A stretch of 64,000 nucleotides of DNA from Arabidopsis thaliana. Lineage: Eukaryota; Streptophyta; Magnoliopsida; Brassicales; Brassicaceae. Positions 30,401 through 41,384 of this stretch are shown piece after piece (within the stretch, counting starts at the first letter, position 1; each line of letters opens with the position of its first letter). The notes beneath the pieces were generated by a model. The model did not search any database. It saw only the letters and a list, made by a program, of their open reading frames with translations, and had not been told where the DNA came from. The position numbers and the translations under genes were made by a program. The stretch spans positions 1,922,101 through 1,986,100 of the forward strand of contig NC_003074.8 of assembly GCF_000001735.4 (NCBI RefSeq), written 5' to 3'.

Positions 30401-33118
30401 GACCAGCTTTTGGAGATTTTGTTATTCCCCAAAGGATCTTTTGGACCATAACATCCCTCCTTTCTTCATCTACCAAATGTCGGCGAGATCAATTCTTTCT
30501 TTTTTTCTTTATTAATTAAATTGCGTTATATTAACAGTACATTATATTGCTTTCTAATTTTAAAATTACTATTAGTCCCTTATAATATTGGGCACGTTAA
30601 CATCGTTGTCTTATTTGTTGCATGACGTATTTGCTTATATACTTTTTAGTAGTATTTTTGTTTTCCTTTCTTTTTCAAGGTAAATTATACAAGTACGTCT
30701 TAAGTACGTACTTTGGATTTTGATATAGAGATAATGATAAAACTTTAAAACTTGCTAGAAATACATCTTAATCACAAGAACAAGATAACTAAAACCATAG
30801 AAATTAAGTATAATATATTTGAAAAATAATCCTAATTCAGTTTATTAGGGTTTTATTTTGTTTCTTAAACTTGGCAAAGAGTATTAAAAACTAAAAAGGA
30901 TATTTGTATACAATGTTCTCTTTAATCAGTCGAAATGAAAACATTGGTTCTAAGTCTAACAACACAAATAAATCCAGTAACCGAACCTTAGTGGTGAATA
31001 AGAGTTAAGAGAAGCTGATTCTTTAAACCGGACAAATTAAAAACCAACTCAGACACCAGACAACTTCTTGTGTCTTTTTCACAATGGCATCTTCATCCAC
31101 AGTTCATCTGTTTCTTCCAAAAACTTTTACCGACAGGAATACACATAAATATTGACTCATAAAGATTGTAGAATCATTGTGTGGGGGAAACAACAAAAAA
31201 GAAAGTAGAGAGACTGATATAAAAGATGTGTCTAGGAGAGATATATATAACATTTATTCTTTTTGTTTCTTTTCTTTCATATAGTGAAGCCAGCTTAAGA
31301 GTTTTATTTGTCACCCATCTTCATCAGAGGATACCTTAGAAAGATTAAAAGAAAGTCCAAGGAAACAGTCAACAACACATATATTCTAAAATGTTATTCC
31401 TTATCCAGACAGCACCAAAGAGGATATAGATACCTCAACATCTTCAAATCGGGGCTTCGACGTGTTGAGTTTTCTCGTTCTCAATTCCAAGTCACACCTG
31501 AAAGCATCAGTCGATTTACTACCTCAAGATTATGCTTTGATGCCTTCTTATCGTCAGAAACATAAGGAAAGATCATCAAGCCAATGTCCACATGCTCTAC
31601 TAACGCAACAGAAACAAGAATAATTCCATAGACCTGTTTATATCAAAGGAAGAGTACTCTCACTCGCAAGAAACTGTCTCGAGCGACTCTTGACGGGCTT
31701 ATTGAGAAGATAAAACCCATTTATGGTATTGAACGAAACTATTGTTTCTTGGGCAAGTCACAAAAGCTTCAAACTGTAGCTGTGAATCTATTAAATTAGA
31801 GGCCCAATCTGGCCCAAATAGCAGAGTTGTACTCATTCACAATGTAAAATACTGAAATTTATCAAGCAACTTTTAAATTTATGTAGCAACTTTTAAATTT
31901 ATCAATCATATATAGAAAAACTCTTTTTTGTTTTTGTTTTTTGTTTTCTTGAGTTGTTCACATTGGTTAAAGTCGTGATAGAAATACTATAATCTTGGTT
32001 TCGATCCACATAACAAATCATCTTAAACAATAAAACCACCGCAGATTACGACTATACATTGTTTGTCTAAAATTCTGTTTAAAATTAAATTGTCGGTTAT
32101 CCTTTCTTAATCTAATCCTTTTTATAGCAAATAAAAATAACAAGTCTAACTAACACACTGGGAGCACAATTATTACGTCCTGGATCAACTATTTTATTAC
32201 ATTATATCGTGTTTGTAACCGACATTGATATTTATAAATAAGAATGTGGCAGTTAATTAGGAATAACCATCTTTTTTTTTGTCAAGGAATAACCGAATCT
32301 ATATACAAATGAAATGAAAGAGCACAAAAATTCCAAAAAGAAGCTTTGATCCAAATAGTTTTGGACATGGATGGCATCGTAACATCCCCCCAAGAATATA
32401 CTCGATCAATTATTGGTCTCCTTGTGAAATTTTGTTTTATTTGCTCCGAAATATTGAGTTTAGTTTGAGATGGTGCCAACGCGTCATTAATCACTATTGA
32501 ACTAAAATAGAGGCATTAATTAAGTAGTTATAAACTCGTTGGAAACAGAAAAGTTTTAAATCCTCATGTTAGAAGTGATGATTAAGAAGGAATAAAATAT
32601 GTAATCGGAACATAAAATGTGTATAAACAAAAGAGGCAAAATAAACTTGTAGAGAAGATTAACCATATGATGGATGGATATACATAAACAATATTCTAAA
32701 AATTGCGGTTTTCTTAAAAACCTTATCGCATAAAACACACAATCCAAGTCGTAGGGTACACGTTTACCGCCGCACCGACATTGCAATTTCTTTAGGTCTC
32801 ATTTTACCACATCTCCCCAAACTTACGTGCTTCCACGAAAGTATCTATATTCTTTTCTTTTTTTATAGGGAAGAACAAAACGCAAAAAGAGTTTCGTGTG
32901 AATCATCATCACTTGGTCTTATTATTATTGCCATAGTTGGATTATACATAATTTACAAAGTCAAATGTCTTTCTTTTTTTTAGCTTTTCTGTACAATGTC
33001 AGCTAACAACAACAATAACAGTAACAACAAGAGCTGACGTTATTCACAAACATAGGAATCAAACAAATGGATTATTCAGAGTGCGCTTCGATTTCGATAT
33101 GAAGCGACAAATCTTTTG
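27429..33118. other. 5.7-kb stretch with no recognised gene
   Basis: The first part is the CCCH promoter, with a CT microsatellite at about 27627-27642. The rest is very AT-rich with short open frames that resemble no family (29038-29244, 29297-29503, 31308-31565, 32282-32494, 32556-32786). It holds one clear transposon, the hAT MITE at 29404-29599. The block at about 31280-31760 is less AT-rich than its surroundings and could be a decayed gene or a non-coding transcript; I cannot show either. Confidence 0.55.
29404..29599. mobile_element. hAT-type MITE with 8-bp target duplication
   Basis: A 196-bp element beginning CAGGCCCGACTC and ending TGGGCCGGCCTTG, an imperfect inverted terminal repeat of the common hAT form CAGGGCCGGC. 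It is flanked by perfect 8-bp direct repeats CATCTAAT at 29396-29403 and 29600-29607. Eight-base target duplications define hAT insertions. No transposase is encoded. Confidence 0.9.
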
Positions 33119-34174
33119 TTAGCCGAAAGTTTTCTCGGTGCTGTAGCACATGTACAAGAACCCGTCTTCTTCCTTGAAAGTATTGTAGAGAGAGTCCATG
33201 CGACTAGCTGCATAATTCAAGACAAGTGTTAATGGAAAGCTTTGGAAAACTGCAGGTAAAGTCTCACTCTACATGGATGATGATACTTCTTATCTTACCG
33301 GTTTGAGGAAGAGTGTTGTGTACGAAAACAAAGAGAGCTTTGGATGGATCTAACTGCATCCTTTTGCTTAGCATATGGATGAAATGTCCAACAGTCATGT
33401 CTCGTGGGACCAAGTATCTACAATAAACAAATGCGGGATACAGAGTTAAAAACAAGATTATTCACAGTTAGACAGGTTACACTTGGTTTGGTCCAACAGC
33501 TAAATTGATGTCACAACTCACTTGTTCTTCTCCATGTCTGGCAGATCTGCGTTTGAATATTTCTCAATGATCACCTACATAAGTAAATAAAACCCATCCA
33601 TAAATGCTGGAATCTGATGAAGAAACCAAACCAAGAACAGATCCAAATCCCTAAATCAAATTGGTTTGGGTTGTTGTTGGTGATAGATCAAATCTCAACT
33701 AAAGAAGTCGTCTCCGACATTGACCAGAGTGATTGGATCAACACCAAACCGCACAAAATCAGTCAAATTTCAGATCCCAGATCGTATCCATCAAACCATG
33801 GCGAAGAAATTCTAAGATTGAAACAGAGATTCTAGCAAATTCGAGAGATGCAAGTCAAACGAAGACTTTTTTTTAATTGAGTAAATCATTCGAACCCTAA
33901 GGAAATCCACAATCGCACGGCAACTAAGACGGAAACACCAAGAAACAAATCAAACATGAAATTTATGAAATAACTTACAGGTATTCTATCTGGATATTTC
34001 GCAATGATGTTGTTCGACTCCTTCAATCTCTCATCTATATCCTCAAACAAAGATGAAAACTTTGCTTCAGAAGCACATTTCGAAGGAAAAAAAATTCCAA
34101 AGAATCAGAAAGAGATTAACGAAGAACAAACCAGAGGAGAATTGATCCTTGAAAGACTTGACAACAATCCCCAT
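33119..34174 (-). CDS. ATG8H: Autophagy ubiquitin-like protein ATG8h
   Basis: 119 residues in five exons. Exon 1 is at 34174-34133 (MGIVVKSFKDQFSS), exon 2 near 34035-33979, exon 3 near 33577-33523 (VIIEKYSNADLPDMEKNK), exon 4 near 33419-33301 (YLVPRDMTVGHFIHMLSKRM) and exon 5 near 33209-33119. The protein folds like ubiquitin, is conjugated to phosphatidylethanolamine by ATG7, ATG3 and ATG12-ATG5, and recruits cargo receptors to autophagosomes. The reading frame ends STEKTFG followed by TAA at 33119-33121. The conjugating Gly is therefore already C-terminal and ATG4 processing is not needed before lipidation. This is characteristic of the ATG8h/i clade, which resembles animal GABARAPs more than other plant ATG8s. 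Confidence 0.96.
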
Positions 34175-34557
34175 TACAGATTTCACGACGAATGATTCCT
34201 GACCGAATCGGTGTTTTTTTGTTTGCAGAGAGCAGAGGAAGAGGATGTGTTCAATTTTATGTTTGGTTAGTTCGTTTTTGATTGTTCGAGAAGAAACGGT
34301 AAAAGATGAGAGAAAAGAGATTATTTATAGAAAGACGACACGCACTTATCCACTTTTTGGACTTGTCCGATTTCTTGTGCACGTCACAGTTTATCTATGG
34401 GCCTCTATTCATAATTTTGGGCCCATCAAAATATATAACACGCATAGCTGCAAGAACAATCAAGTGTATTACAAACTCTTTTATTCTACTCTTTCAAGTG
34501 AGACATCGATCTCTCCTTGCAGAGAGAGAGAGAGAGAGATTCACACACAAACCGCAA

Positions 34558-36140
34558 TCATCCTGCCGGAAGATTCTCCATCTCTTTTGTAGCAACAGTG
34601 CGATCCATAAGCTTTTGCCTCTCTTGTTCCAAGTAATAGATCTTATCATTCATACCTTCTTTTTCATACGCCTCGACCATGATCTCAAACGTTCTTGAAT
34701 CGCATACGCATTGTCTCTCCTTCATTCTTATGTACACTCTTTCCATCTCTATCAGATCATCTGCTTTAGCACACGCTGATATCACCGCGTTGTAAAAGGC
34801 AGTATTCTCGGGTATCTCAAACTTAGCAGCCAACTGAACACTACTTATCACCTTGTGGAAAAGACCGGCATTGGCATATCCGTTTATGAGACAGCAAAAG
34901 GTCTTTGTGTCTGCTTTCATACCTTCGCTACGCATCTGATCAAATGTCAACTCCATGTTCTTTGCATCACCAACATCCGCAAACGCCTCGATGATATTGT
35001 TGTAGGTTGATGTTGTCCACGGAAACTCTAGCTTTCGCATGTATTCCATGACAGACGACATCTTATCATACATTCTCTTCTTCCCATAAGAACCAATCAA
35101 AATATTGAAAGTCCGAGTCTCTGGCTCAATCCCAAAGTTCCTGAACTTTTCGTACCAGCTCTCCATCATGTCTATCTTACCCATGTTTCCAAACACACTA
35201 AGGATGATATTCATAGTCCACACATCGGGTTTGCAAGCAGTACTCACCAACATATCAGACAAAACTTTCTCCATCTGATCAAACCTTCCGACCCTACCGT
35301 ACCCACTTAAAACTATGTTCTGGGTCACAGTGTTTGGAGTTATCAAACGCTCGTCCATTTCCTTGTATAACGAATCCACCAAGTCAAACTGAGAAGCATC
35401 CACACAAGCCTTGAGCAGAGTGCTGTACGTGAAAACATCAGGTTGGCATTGAGGAAAGCTTTTCATTTTATCAAGAATTGAAAAAGCATCGTCGATGAGA
35501 TTGCTGCGAGTGTAAGCAGCGAGAAGAGCAGTGTAGAGTTCAACAGTTGGTTCAAGTCCTTCTTCAAGCATTTCGTCGAACAGCTTCTGTGCACGATTGG
35601 GTTGACCAGATTTACCGAGAAGAACAAGCAGCTTCATGTAAGTTCCTTCCTTTGGTTGATAAAATGTTTGTTCCCTCAACATATCAAAAACCTAAGATCA
35701 TCAACAAAATACCCAATTCAATCAAAATCATCTTTCAGCTAAATTATACTCGTGATTCAAAATTGAGTTCAAATTCAATCAAACATGAACGAGAAGAGAG
35801 AAAATCGAAATACCTCGAGAGCTTGTAACCACTGCTTTTTGGCGATGAGATCGGACAAAGTTTCAGTGACGGTGTTAACCCATCCGTTAGCTTTGCTTCT
35901 CCTGTCAAGTTTCTTCTTCACATTCTTTATCGGAGTTCTTCTCTGATTAACCGGCTCCGTGATTCCGGGGAATTCGCCGTCTTTCCAAAGCCTCTTCTTC
36001 GTAACACTTCCCGGAGAAGATTTCGAAGCAGCCAAAACGCATCTAACGATGCCCACATCTCTGTGACGAAACCTACGCTTACCTTCGGGGATTCTGGATG
36101 AACATAGCGAAGAAGAAAAGGAGAGAGACATTGACGCCAT
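34558..36140 (-). CDS. EMB2750: P-class pentatricopeptide repeat protein EMB2750
   Basis: Two exons, 36140-35814 and 35691-34558, joined in frame (LE/VFDM), give 486 residues. Residues 1 to about 45 (MASMSLSFSSSLCSSRIPEGKRRFRHR) look like a chloroplast transit peptide. About ten degenerate 35-residue repeats follow, for example VELYTALLAAYTRSNLIDDA and TFNILIGSYGKKRMYDKM. There are no E or DYW editing domains, so it is a P-class protein expected to bind organellar RNA and support processing, stability or translation. Loss in Arabidopsis is embryo-lethal (the EMB name, from memory). The stop is TGA at 34558-34560. About 380 bases separate it from the ATG8H start on the same strand, including a GA microsatellite at about 34521-34539. 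Confidence 0.93.
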
Positions 36141-36589
36141 CGTCTTCTTCCTTCACACCTCACTGTCACTCTGTTTACGGATAATTCCCGTCGATACTCA
36201 TTTCGGTTGGATATGGTAAAATACCGGTTTATATAACCGAACCGGAAACACATTTGATCCGTTCAAATCCCTTAAAAACCGGATCGTATTTTTAAATATG
36301 ATCACATAATTGATCATTTAAAAATAATACGAGGCTATTTTTTTGGTGTTCAAAAAGATAAAAATAATAATATGAAGCTCGCATCTCTGTAAGTATATAT
36401 ATATATAAAACTAAAAGGAAAATCACGAATTATAGTATCAAAAATAGATTTAATAATAAAAATAAGGATTGGTGACTGGTGCACAAAAGGTGGTAACAAA
36501 CAAACACAATCTTGACTAAATTCTATAGAAATATCCCAAAGAAAAAAAAAACAAATCCAGAAAAATATTGTATATTGATTTTGATGATG

Positions 36590-37013
36590 TCGATGTTGAT
36601 GTGCAGATATTACTCTTTTATCTATTGCTTCCGTTGGAGTTTAGTTTTGTGGCAACAGTCTATTGTATGACTATCTGGGGATTTGGGAGTTTATCCGGCC
36701 GGCAAGCATACATTCATTGGTGTTGTTTGCAACGTTTACAACATTGTTATCATCTATCTTTTATTTACCATAGTAAGCTCTCTCTCTCTCTCTGGCTCTC
36801 ACTTATTGATGAATATATAGATAAGTAAACTATTAAACTGGTTTTGATAAGTTTTTAATGCGTGAAACAATTAGGACAAAATGCCGCCGGAGACTAAGAC
36901 CTTCAAGTACATGCCGTTTTGGCTATCGTTAGTTCGTTTCATCAACGCTGGAATTTGGACTGCTTATTCTTTGATCTACATAATTGATATCTACGTCCTT
37001 GTAAGTCCTTTTT
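36590..37013 (+). pseudogene. SWEET (MtN3/saliva) sugar-transporter pseudogene fragment
   Basis: Two exon remnants are visible. Around 36710-36770 the plus strand reads FIGVVCNVYNIVIIYLLFTI, preceded by ELF-type hydrophobic sequence from 36600. This matches the conserved GxVCNVFNIxMY segment of SWEETs. Around 36897-37011 it reads TFKYMPFWLSLVRFINAGIW and then TAYSLIYIIDIYVL, matching SVEYMPFxLSLxxFLNxxxWTxY. A donor (CTT/GTAAGTCC) follows. The N-terminal half and the later exons are absent, and frames between the two pieces do not join. The fragment stops where retroelement-derived DNA begins. It fits my memory of At3g06433, annotated as an MtN3 pseudogene. Confidence 0.75.
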
Positions 37014-37059
37014 TGTTTTTGTTTTGATCTACATAATTGATATCCTTTTTTGTTTTTGT

Positions 37060-38146
37060 AAGAAGGGCGAGCTAAAGAGTTTGAAGAGCTTAAAGGCGAG
37101 CTGAAGAGCTTAAGGCGAGCTGAAGAGCTTGAAGACGAGTTGGAGAGCTTGAAGACGAGCTGGGGGACTTGGTGAAGAGAACGAGTTGATAAGCTTGACG
37201 AAGAGGAGCGAGCTAACGAGCTTCTTGAGAAGGGCTCGCTGACGAGCTACTTGAGAAGGACGAGCTGACGAGCTATTTGAGACGGACGATCTTCGTGAGA
37301 CGGGCGAGCTGACAATGTGCTGTCTCGGTGATAGTCAAGCGAGACGACACGTAGTCCATATTAGAAAGGGGTCAAGCCACACGTAGTTCATATTAGAATA
37401 AGTGAGCTAGGCCGTCATTGGAGGTAGGTCGGCAGGTAGTTGACGAGCCGGCAGATGTGCGACAAGCTGGATGAACCGTGGTAGAGAGACGAGTTGGATA
37501 AACCGAGTTGTTTGCTGAAGGTCTAGACGAGCTGGACGACGAGATAGGTGGACTATGCAGTCAATGGACGAACTGCCGCTAGGCGAGGAGGTAGATGAGT
37601 TTTGTTTTCGAGGGATGAGCTGATAGCTAGACGAGGAGTTGGACGAGCTGTATAGATGACAGCTAGACGAGGAGATGGTCGTTGAGTGGAGCATGAAGAC
37701 GAGCTGAGAAGCTTGAAGACGAGTTGAGGAGCTTGAAGACGAGCTTAGCAGCTTGTTGAGCTTAATGGCGATCTGAAGAGTTTGAAGAGCTTAAAGACGA
37801 GTTGGAGAGCTTGAAGACGAGCTGAGGGACTTGGTGAAGAGAACGAGTTGATAAGCTTGTCGAAGAGGAGCGAGCTAACGAGCTTCTTGAGAAGGGCTCG
37901 CTGACGAGCTACTTGAGAAAGGCGAGCTACTCTGTGTCTGCGTGTCAGGCGGAATTCCCCCCTTCGACATGACATGCTATTCCGTATTTATAGCACTACG
38001 CGTGTAGGGCATTCATCGAGGGATTTGACGAAACTACCCTTCGCCTTAATACTCCTCCTTGGTTTGGAACTTATTTTGGGCTTTTGACTTGGGTTTGGGC
38101 ATTGGGCCAAGTAGGCCCAATCCGACCCCTAATAGTTCGGCAAGGA
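37060..38146 (-). mobile_element. Rearranged LTR fragment(s) of the local Ty3/gypsy-type element, minus orientation
   Basis: Read on the minus strand from 38146 it begins TTAGGGGTCGGATTGGGCC and continues through a U3-like part with a TATA box (CTATAAATAC, complement at 37983-37992). It then enters DNA dominated by degenerate AGCTCGTC / TCTTCAAGCTC repeats, then sequence matching the LTR at 38780-38860 (near 37380-37450), then more degenerate repeats. The normal LTR 3' end (GCATCAACA) and a primer-binding site are not found, so it is truncated or scrambled. Open frames at 37407-37694 and 37745-37975 are by-products of the repeats. It differs from the 38555 LTR by keeping the U3 promoter part. 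Confidence 0.65.
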
Positions 38147-38554
38147 GGAGTATATGATTTTAACCCCCCCCCCCATTAAATCTCCTGATACGTATTGAAA
38201 CTTGAGGGTTTATGGTTTATGTTATGTTTCACTTATTTTGATCGTGTGTTGAGTTTTGTAATGAGGATATTATTATCATGTCTGTTACTTTTGGACTTGT
38301 TAAATTTTCGTAAACGTTGTTGCTTTTGTTGTATCGGGGCACACTTATCCGGATTTATCGATTATGCAATTGCCCTACTACATCACATTATTATTTAAAT
38401 TTGTCTTCAAGTTTTTATTTCGCATAGCACATATATAAAGAAAACGCTTCGTTCAAACTCGTCTGTGAACTCCATAAAACTTATTAAAAAATCCGTCCAA
38501 AAAAATATATAGTATAGTTTGGATCGCATGAAAACATATCTAAACATAAGTCTT

Positions 38555-39102
38555 TGTTAGGGGTCGGATTGGGCCCTTCTCAAGTAGTTCATCAGCTCGC
38601 TCCTCTTCGTCAAGCTCTTCAGCTCTTCAAACTCCTCGGCTCGTCCTCAAGCTCCTCAGCTCGTCTTCAAGCTCTTCCCATCACAGCGACCATGTCCTCG
38701 CCGCCTAGCTGTCAGCTAGTCAGCTCGTCCAACTCCTCGTCTAGCTATAGCTCATCCCTCGTCAACTACCTGCCGACCTACCTCCAATGACGGCCTAGCT
38801 CACTTATTCTAATATGAACTACGTGTGGCTTGATCCCTTTCTAAGGGTACGTAGGCAACCTTTTACAAGGTTCAGCTATAAAACGAATAAACTCTATTCT
38901 TCCTCGGACATTAAGTTCGTCTTCCGGCCTCAAGCTCGCCTTTCATCTACAATCAGCTCGTTCTTACTCCATCAATGCTCGTTGAAGAAATCATCCTTTG
39001 AAATCCGTCCAATTCGCCTAAGTCGCAGGCTCGTCTTTAATAGAAAGATTCTTCCTTCCCTAGAGATCCCATTTTCGTACTTGTGTGATTCGTGCATCAA
39101 CA
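38555..39102 (+). mobile_element. 5' LTR of a Tat/Ogre-like retroelement, U3-deleted
   Basis: A 548-bp LTR beginning TGTTAGGGG and ending GCATCAACA (TG...CA), followed two bases later by a primer-binding site. The U3 segment with TATA box, present in the copies at 41385 and 37983-38146, is missing: GGATTGGGCC is joined directly to CTTCTCAAGTAG. This copy is therefore probably transcriptionally dead. The inverted partner at 49763-50345 shares the deletion. Confidence 0.75.
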
Positions 39103-39104
39103 GT

Positions 39105-39122
39105 TGGCGCGCCAGGTAGGGG
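39105..39122 (+). other. Primer-binding site complementary to tRNA-Arg
   Basis: TGGCGCGCCAGGTAGGGG lies two bases after the LTR. Its complement ends CTGGCGCGCCA, which fits the acceptor end plus CCA of a plant tRNA-Arg (CCU-type, from memory). Arg primers are described for Ogre/Tat elements of the Ty3/gypsy group. Confidence 0.7.
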
Positions 39123-39170
39123 GATAGCTCGAAGATATCTCTCAAAACTACGACCCCGCGACGAAGCAAA

Positions 39171-39806
39171 GTGACAACAAACAGACTACATGGAGCATTC
39201 GATACCGACTCGTCAGGCTCTGGAAGTAAAACGACAACGTCGATCCCCGGGAGAGCCAGTCACTCGACCTCTTCATTCGATATCGCAGCATGTTCGACAA
39301 GAAAAGGACTTCAAGGAACTATCGACCCCATCATCCTAGGCGATGACACTTCCAGCCCGGCAGTCAGGACAATAACACTGACCAACGAGGAAGTGCCGCT
39401 GATTAAAGAGGAACATCCCATAACCTCATTAAACATACCGACCTCGTTATCACTCACGCCTAACCAAGAACAAGAGGAGAAGTCATCAGGCGGACGTCAC
39501 TTGGAGAACCTCGACGATGACACTACCAGCTCGGCAGCTCGGACGATAACGTCAGCGCACGGGAAAACTCAAATAAAGGAAGAATACTACTCGGCGTCAT
39601 CTATTGTACCGACCTCGTTATCGCCCACGCCTGAATACCTAGCGTTGCAAAAAGACCAAGGAGAAGCTTCACTTAGCCGATTTCATCGCCTGGACGATAC
39701 GGCTAAAGCCAACCAACGCGGCGAAGAACTACTCAACATCATCATCGATCATTTAAAGCAGCGCGACGCGATTATTAACCGCCGCCCAAGAGCACATACA
39801 AGATAA
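39171..39806 (+). CDS. Retroelement leader ORF, gag-like position, no recognised domain
   Basis: 211 residues, Ser/Thr-rich and hydrophilic (TTNRLHGAFDTDSSGSGS...), starting 68 bases after the primer-binding site. It contains two internally related segments: PTSLSLTPNQEQEE and PTSLSPTPEYLALQ, each after an IKEE motif. An extra ORF upstream of or at the head of gag is typical of Tat/Ogre elements, but I cannot identify a capsid domain, zinc knuckle, protease or polymerase downstream. The inverted partner at 48958-49385 shares about the first 140 residues. Function unknown and probably defunct. Confidence 0.5.
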   Translation: MTTNRLHGAFDTDSSGSGSKTTTSIPGRASHSTSSFDIAACSTRKGLQGTIDPIILGDDTSSPAVRTITLTNEEVPLIKEEHPITSLNIPTSLSLTPNQEQEEKSSGGRHLENLDDDTTSSAARTITSAHGKTQIKEEYYSASSIVPTSLSPTPEYLALQKDQGEASLSRFHRLDDTAKANQRGEELLNIIIDHLKQRDAIINRRPRAHTR

Positions 39807-40659
39807 AATTAGCCGCATGCACATGAGTCGTTATTCGCATACCCAACCTACGCGAAGAAATTCAGGTTGTCTTAAACCAACCCAGCTCGGCAATTCCTCA
39901 GACCGCTATAAACGAGATACCAAGTGCAAGACCTTCACTCCCAAATCAATTGAGCCATCTCCAGGGTCCATCAGGTCGGATGCGCCATAAGAGATATCGA
40001 TGATCCGACATCGACGATCCGACACTGACGCCAATGTTTAGCGAATACCGCAAAGCAATGACCACACCAAAACGACTAACAAAACACATCATGTCGGCAG
40101 GCTACGAGAAGCTAAACGAAAGAACCAGACGGCTCTGGACGTACACAATGACGCAACCAACCAAACGCCATTTGCGCCATCTTGCAGAGTGAAAGTAACA
40201 GCACCCGCTGGAGCTAGGCGAACTGAAGAAAAGCCAAACTCTCCACAACAGCAAAATTCACATCGTCACTCAAAACGTCGGAGATCTCGTTCCAACGCCA
40301 TCCCACTAAAACGAAGAAAACGATGCCGCTTAGCATAACGTCACGTCGGACGAACGAACTGACAAGAACTAGGGCAGACATTGAGCATCGTCTTTTCGAT
40401 AATTGTATCAACGAACTCGACCGTCAAAACTCGATCGTACCACAAACTCTTGCGTTGAGATAAGTAAAATTTTCGTTTTTGTCGTAATTCAATTCGTCAG
40501 TATTCTTAAAAAGGGTTCCGCTGGACCTCGTAGCGATCGAGCTAATTTACATCGGTGTCCTGGCCCGGCATTCGATCGATAAACGAACGCACGAACCCCT
40601 TAAGTATGCCATGTATCGGTAAAACGGTCTTGGATAAAACCTACACTTAAGGGAGTGCT
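39807..40659 (+). mobile_element. Decayed retroelement interior
   Basis: Between the leader ORF and the tandem array. GC content is higher than in flanking plant DNA, similar to the leader ORF, with many stops in all frames. It contains no reverse transcriptase, integrase or zinc-knuckle motif that I can read. The polyprotein is essentially deleted, so this is a non-autonomous or relic element. Confidence 0.5.
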
Positions 40660-41384
40660 AAGCCGAGCTCCGCGCTCGCACCGTTTCGACGGAATCAATA
40701 GTTTCGACAAACTTTGGTTTCGTCGGACGACAGATTAAGCCGAGCTCCGCGCTCGCACCGCTTCGACAGAATCAATAGTTTCGACAACTTTGGTTTCGTC
40801 GGACGACAGATTAAGCCGAGCTCGCACCACTTCGACGGAATCAATAGTTTCGACAACTTTGGTTTCGTCGGACGACAGATTAAGCCGAGCTCCTCGCACC
40901 GCTTCGACGAAATCAATAGTTTCGACAACTTTGGTTTCGTCGGACGACAGATTAAGCCGAGCTCGCACCGCTTCGACGGAAGTTTCGACAACTTTGGTTT
41001 CGTCGGACGACAGATTAAGCCGAGCTCCGCGCTCGCACCGCTTCGACGGAATCAATAGTTTCGACAACTTTGGTTTCGTCGGACGACAGATTAAGCCGAG
41101 CTCCTCGCACCGCTTCGACGAAATCAATAGTTTCGACAACTTTGGTTTCGTCGGACGACAGATTAAGCCGAGCTCGCACCGCTTCGACGGAAGTTTCGAC
41201 AACTTTGGTTTCGTCGGACGACAGATTAAGCCGAGCTCCGCGCTCGCACCGTTTCGACGGAATCAATAGTTTCGACATCTTTGGTTTCTTCGGACGACAG
41301 ATTAAGCCGAGCTCCGCGCTCGCACCGTTTCGACGGAATCAATAGTTTCGACATCTTTGGTTTCTTCGGACGACAGATTAAGCC
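40660..41384 (+). repeat. Tandem array, about 10 copies of a 65-80 bp unit
   Basis: The unit runs GAGCTCGCACCGCTTCGACG, AATCAATAGTTTCGACAAC, TTTGGTTTCGTCGGACGAC, AGATTAAGCC. Copies end near 40739, 40817, 40887, 40956, 41022, 41094, 41170, 41231, 41308 and 41384. Length variants arise from small deletions (CTCCGCG present or absent, AATCAATAG present or absent). All six frames are long and open because the unit lacks stops, so the overlapping open frames here are artefacts. Tandem arrays just before the 3' LTR are characteristic of Tat/Ogre elements. Confidence 0.88.

Larger units (their letters stand above)
38309..39593 (+). repeat. Outer inverted-repeat block, left copy (flank + LTR + leader + gag-like ORF)
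   Basis: The sequence starting CGTAAACGTTGTTGC at about 38309 recurs in reverse complement ending near 50593. Homology covers 245 bp of non-retroelement flank, the LTR at 38555-39102, the primer-binding site and the first part of the gag-like frame, and stops at CTACTCGG near 39593 (partner end 48958). That non-element flank is duplicated shows this is a segmental duplication, not two independent insertions. Confidence 0.85.

Noticed and set aside
38163-38174. 12-base poly-C run beside the LTR fragment
   Set aside because: A simple homopolymer, possibly of inaccurate length; no function suggested.
40660-41384. CRISPR-like appearance of regularly repeated units
   Set aside because: Units are contiguous tandem copies without unique spacers, in a plant nuclear retroelement; it is a tandem array, not a CRISPR.
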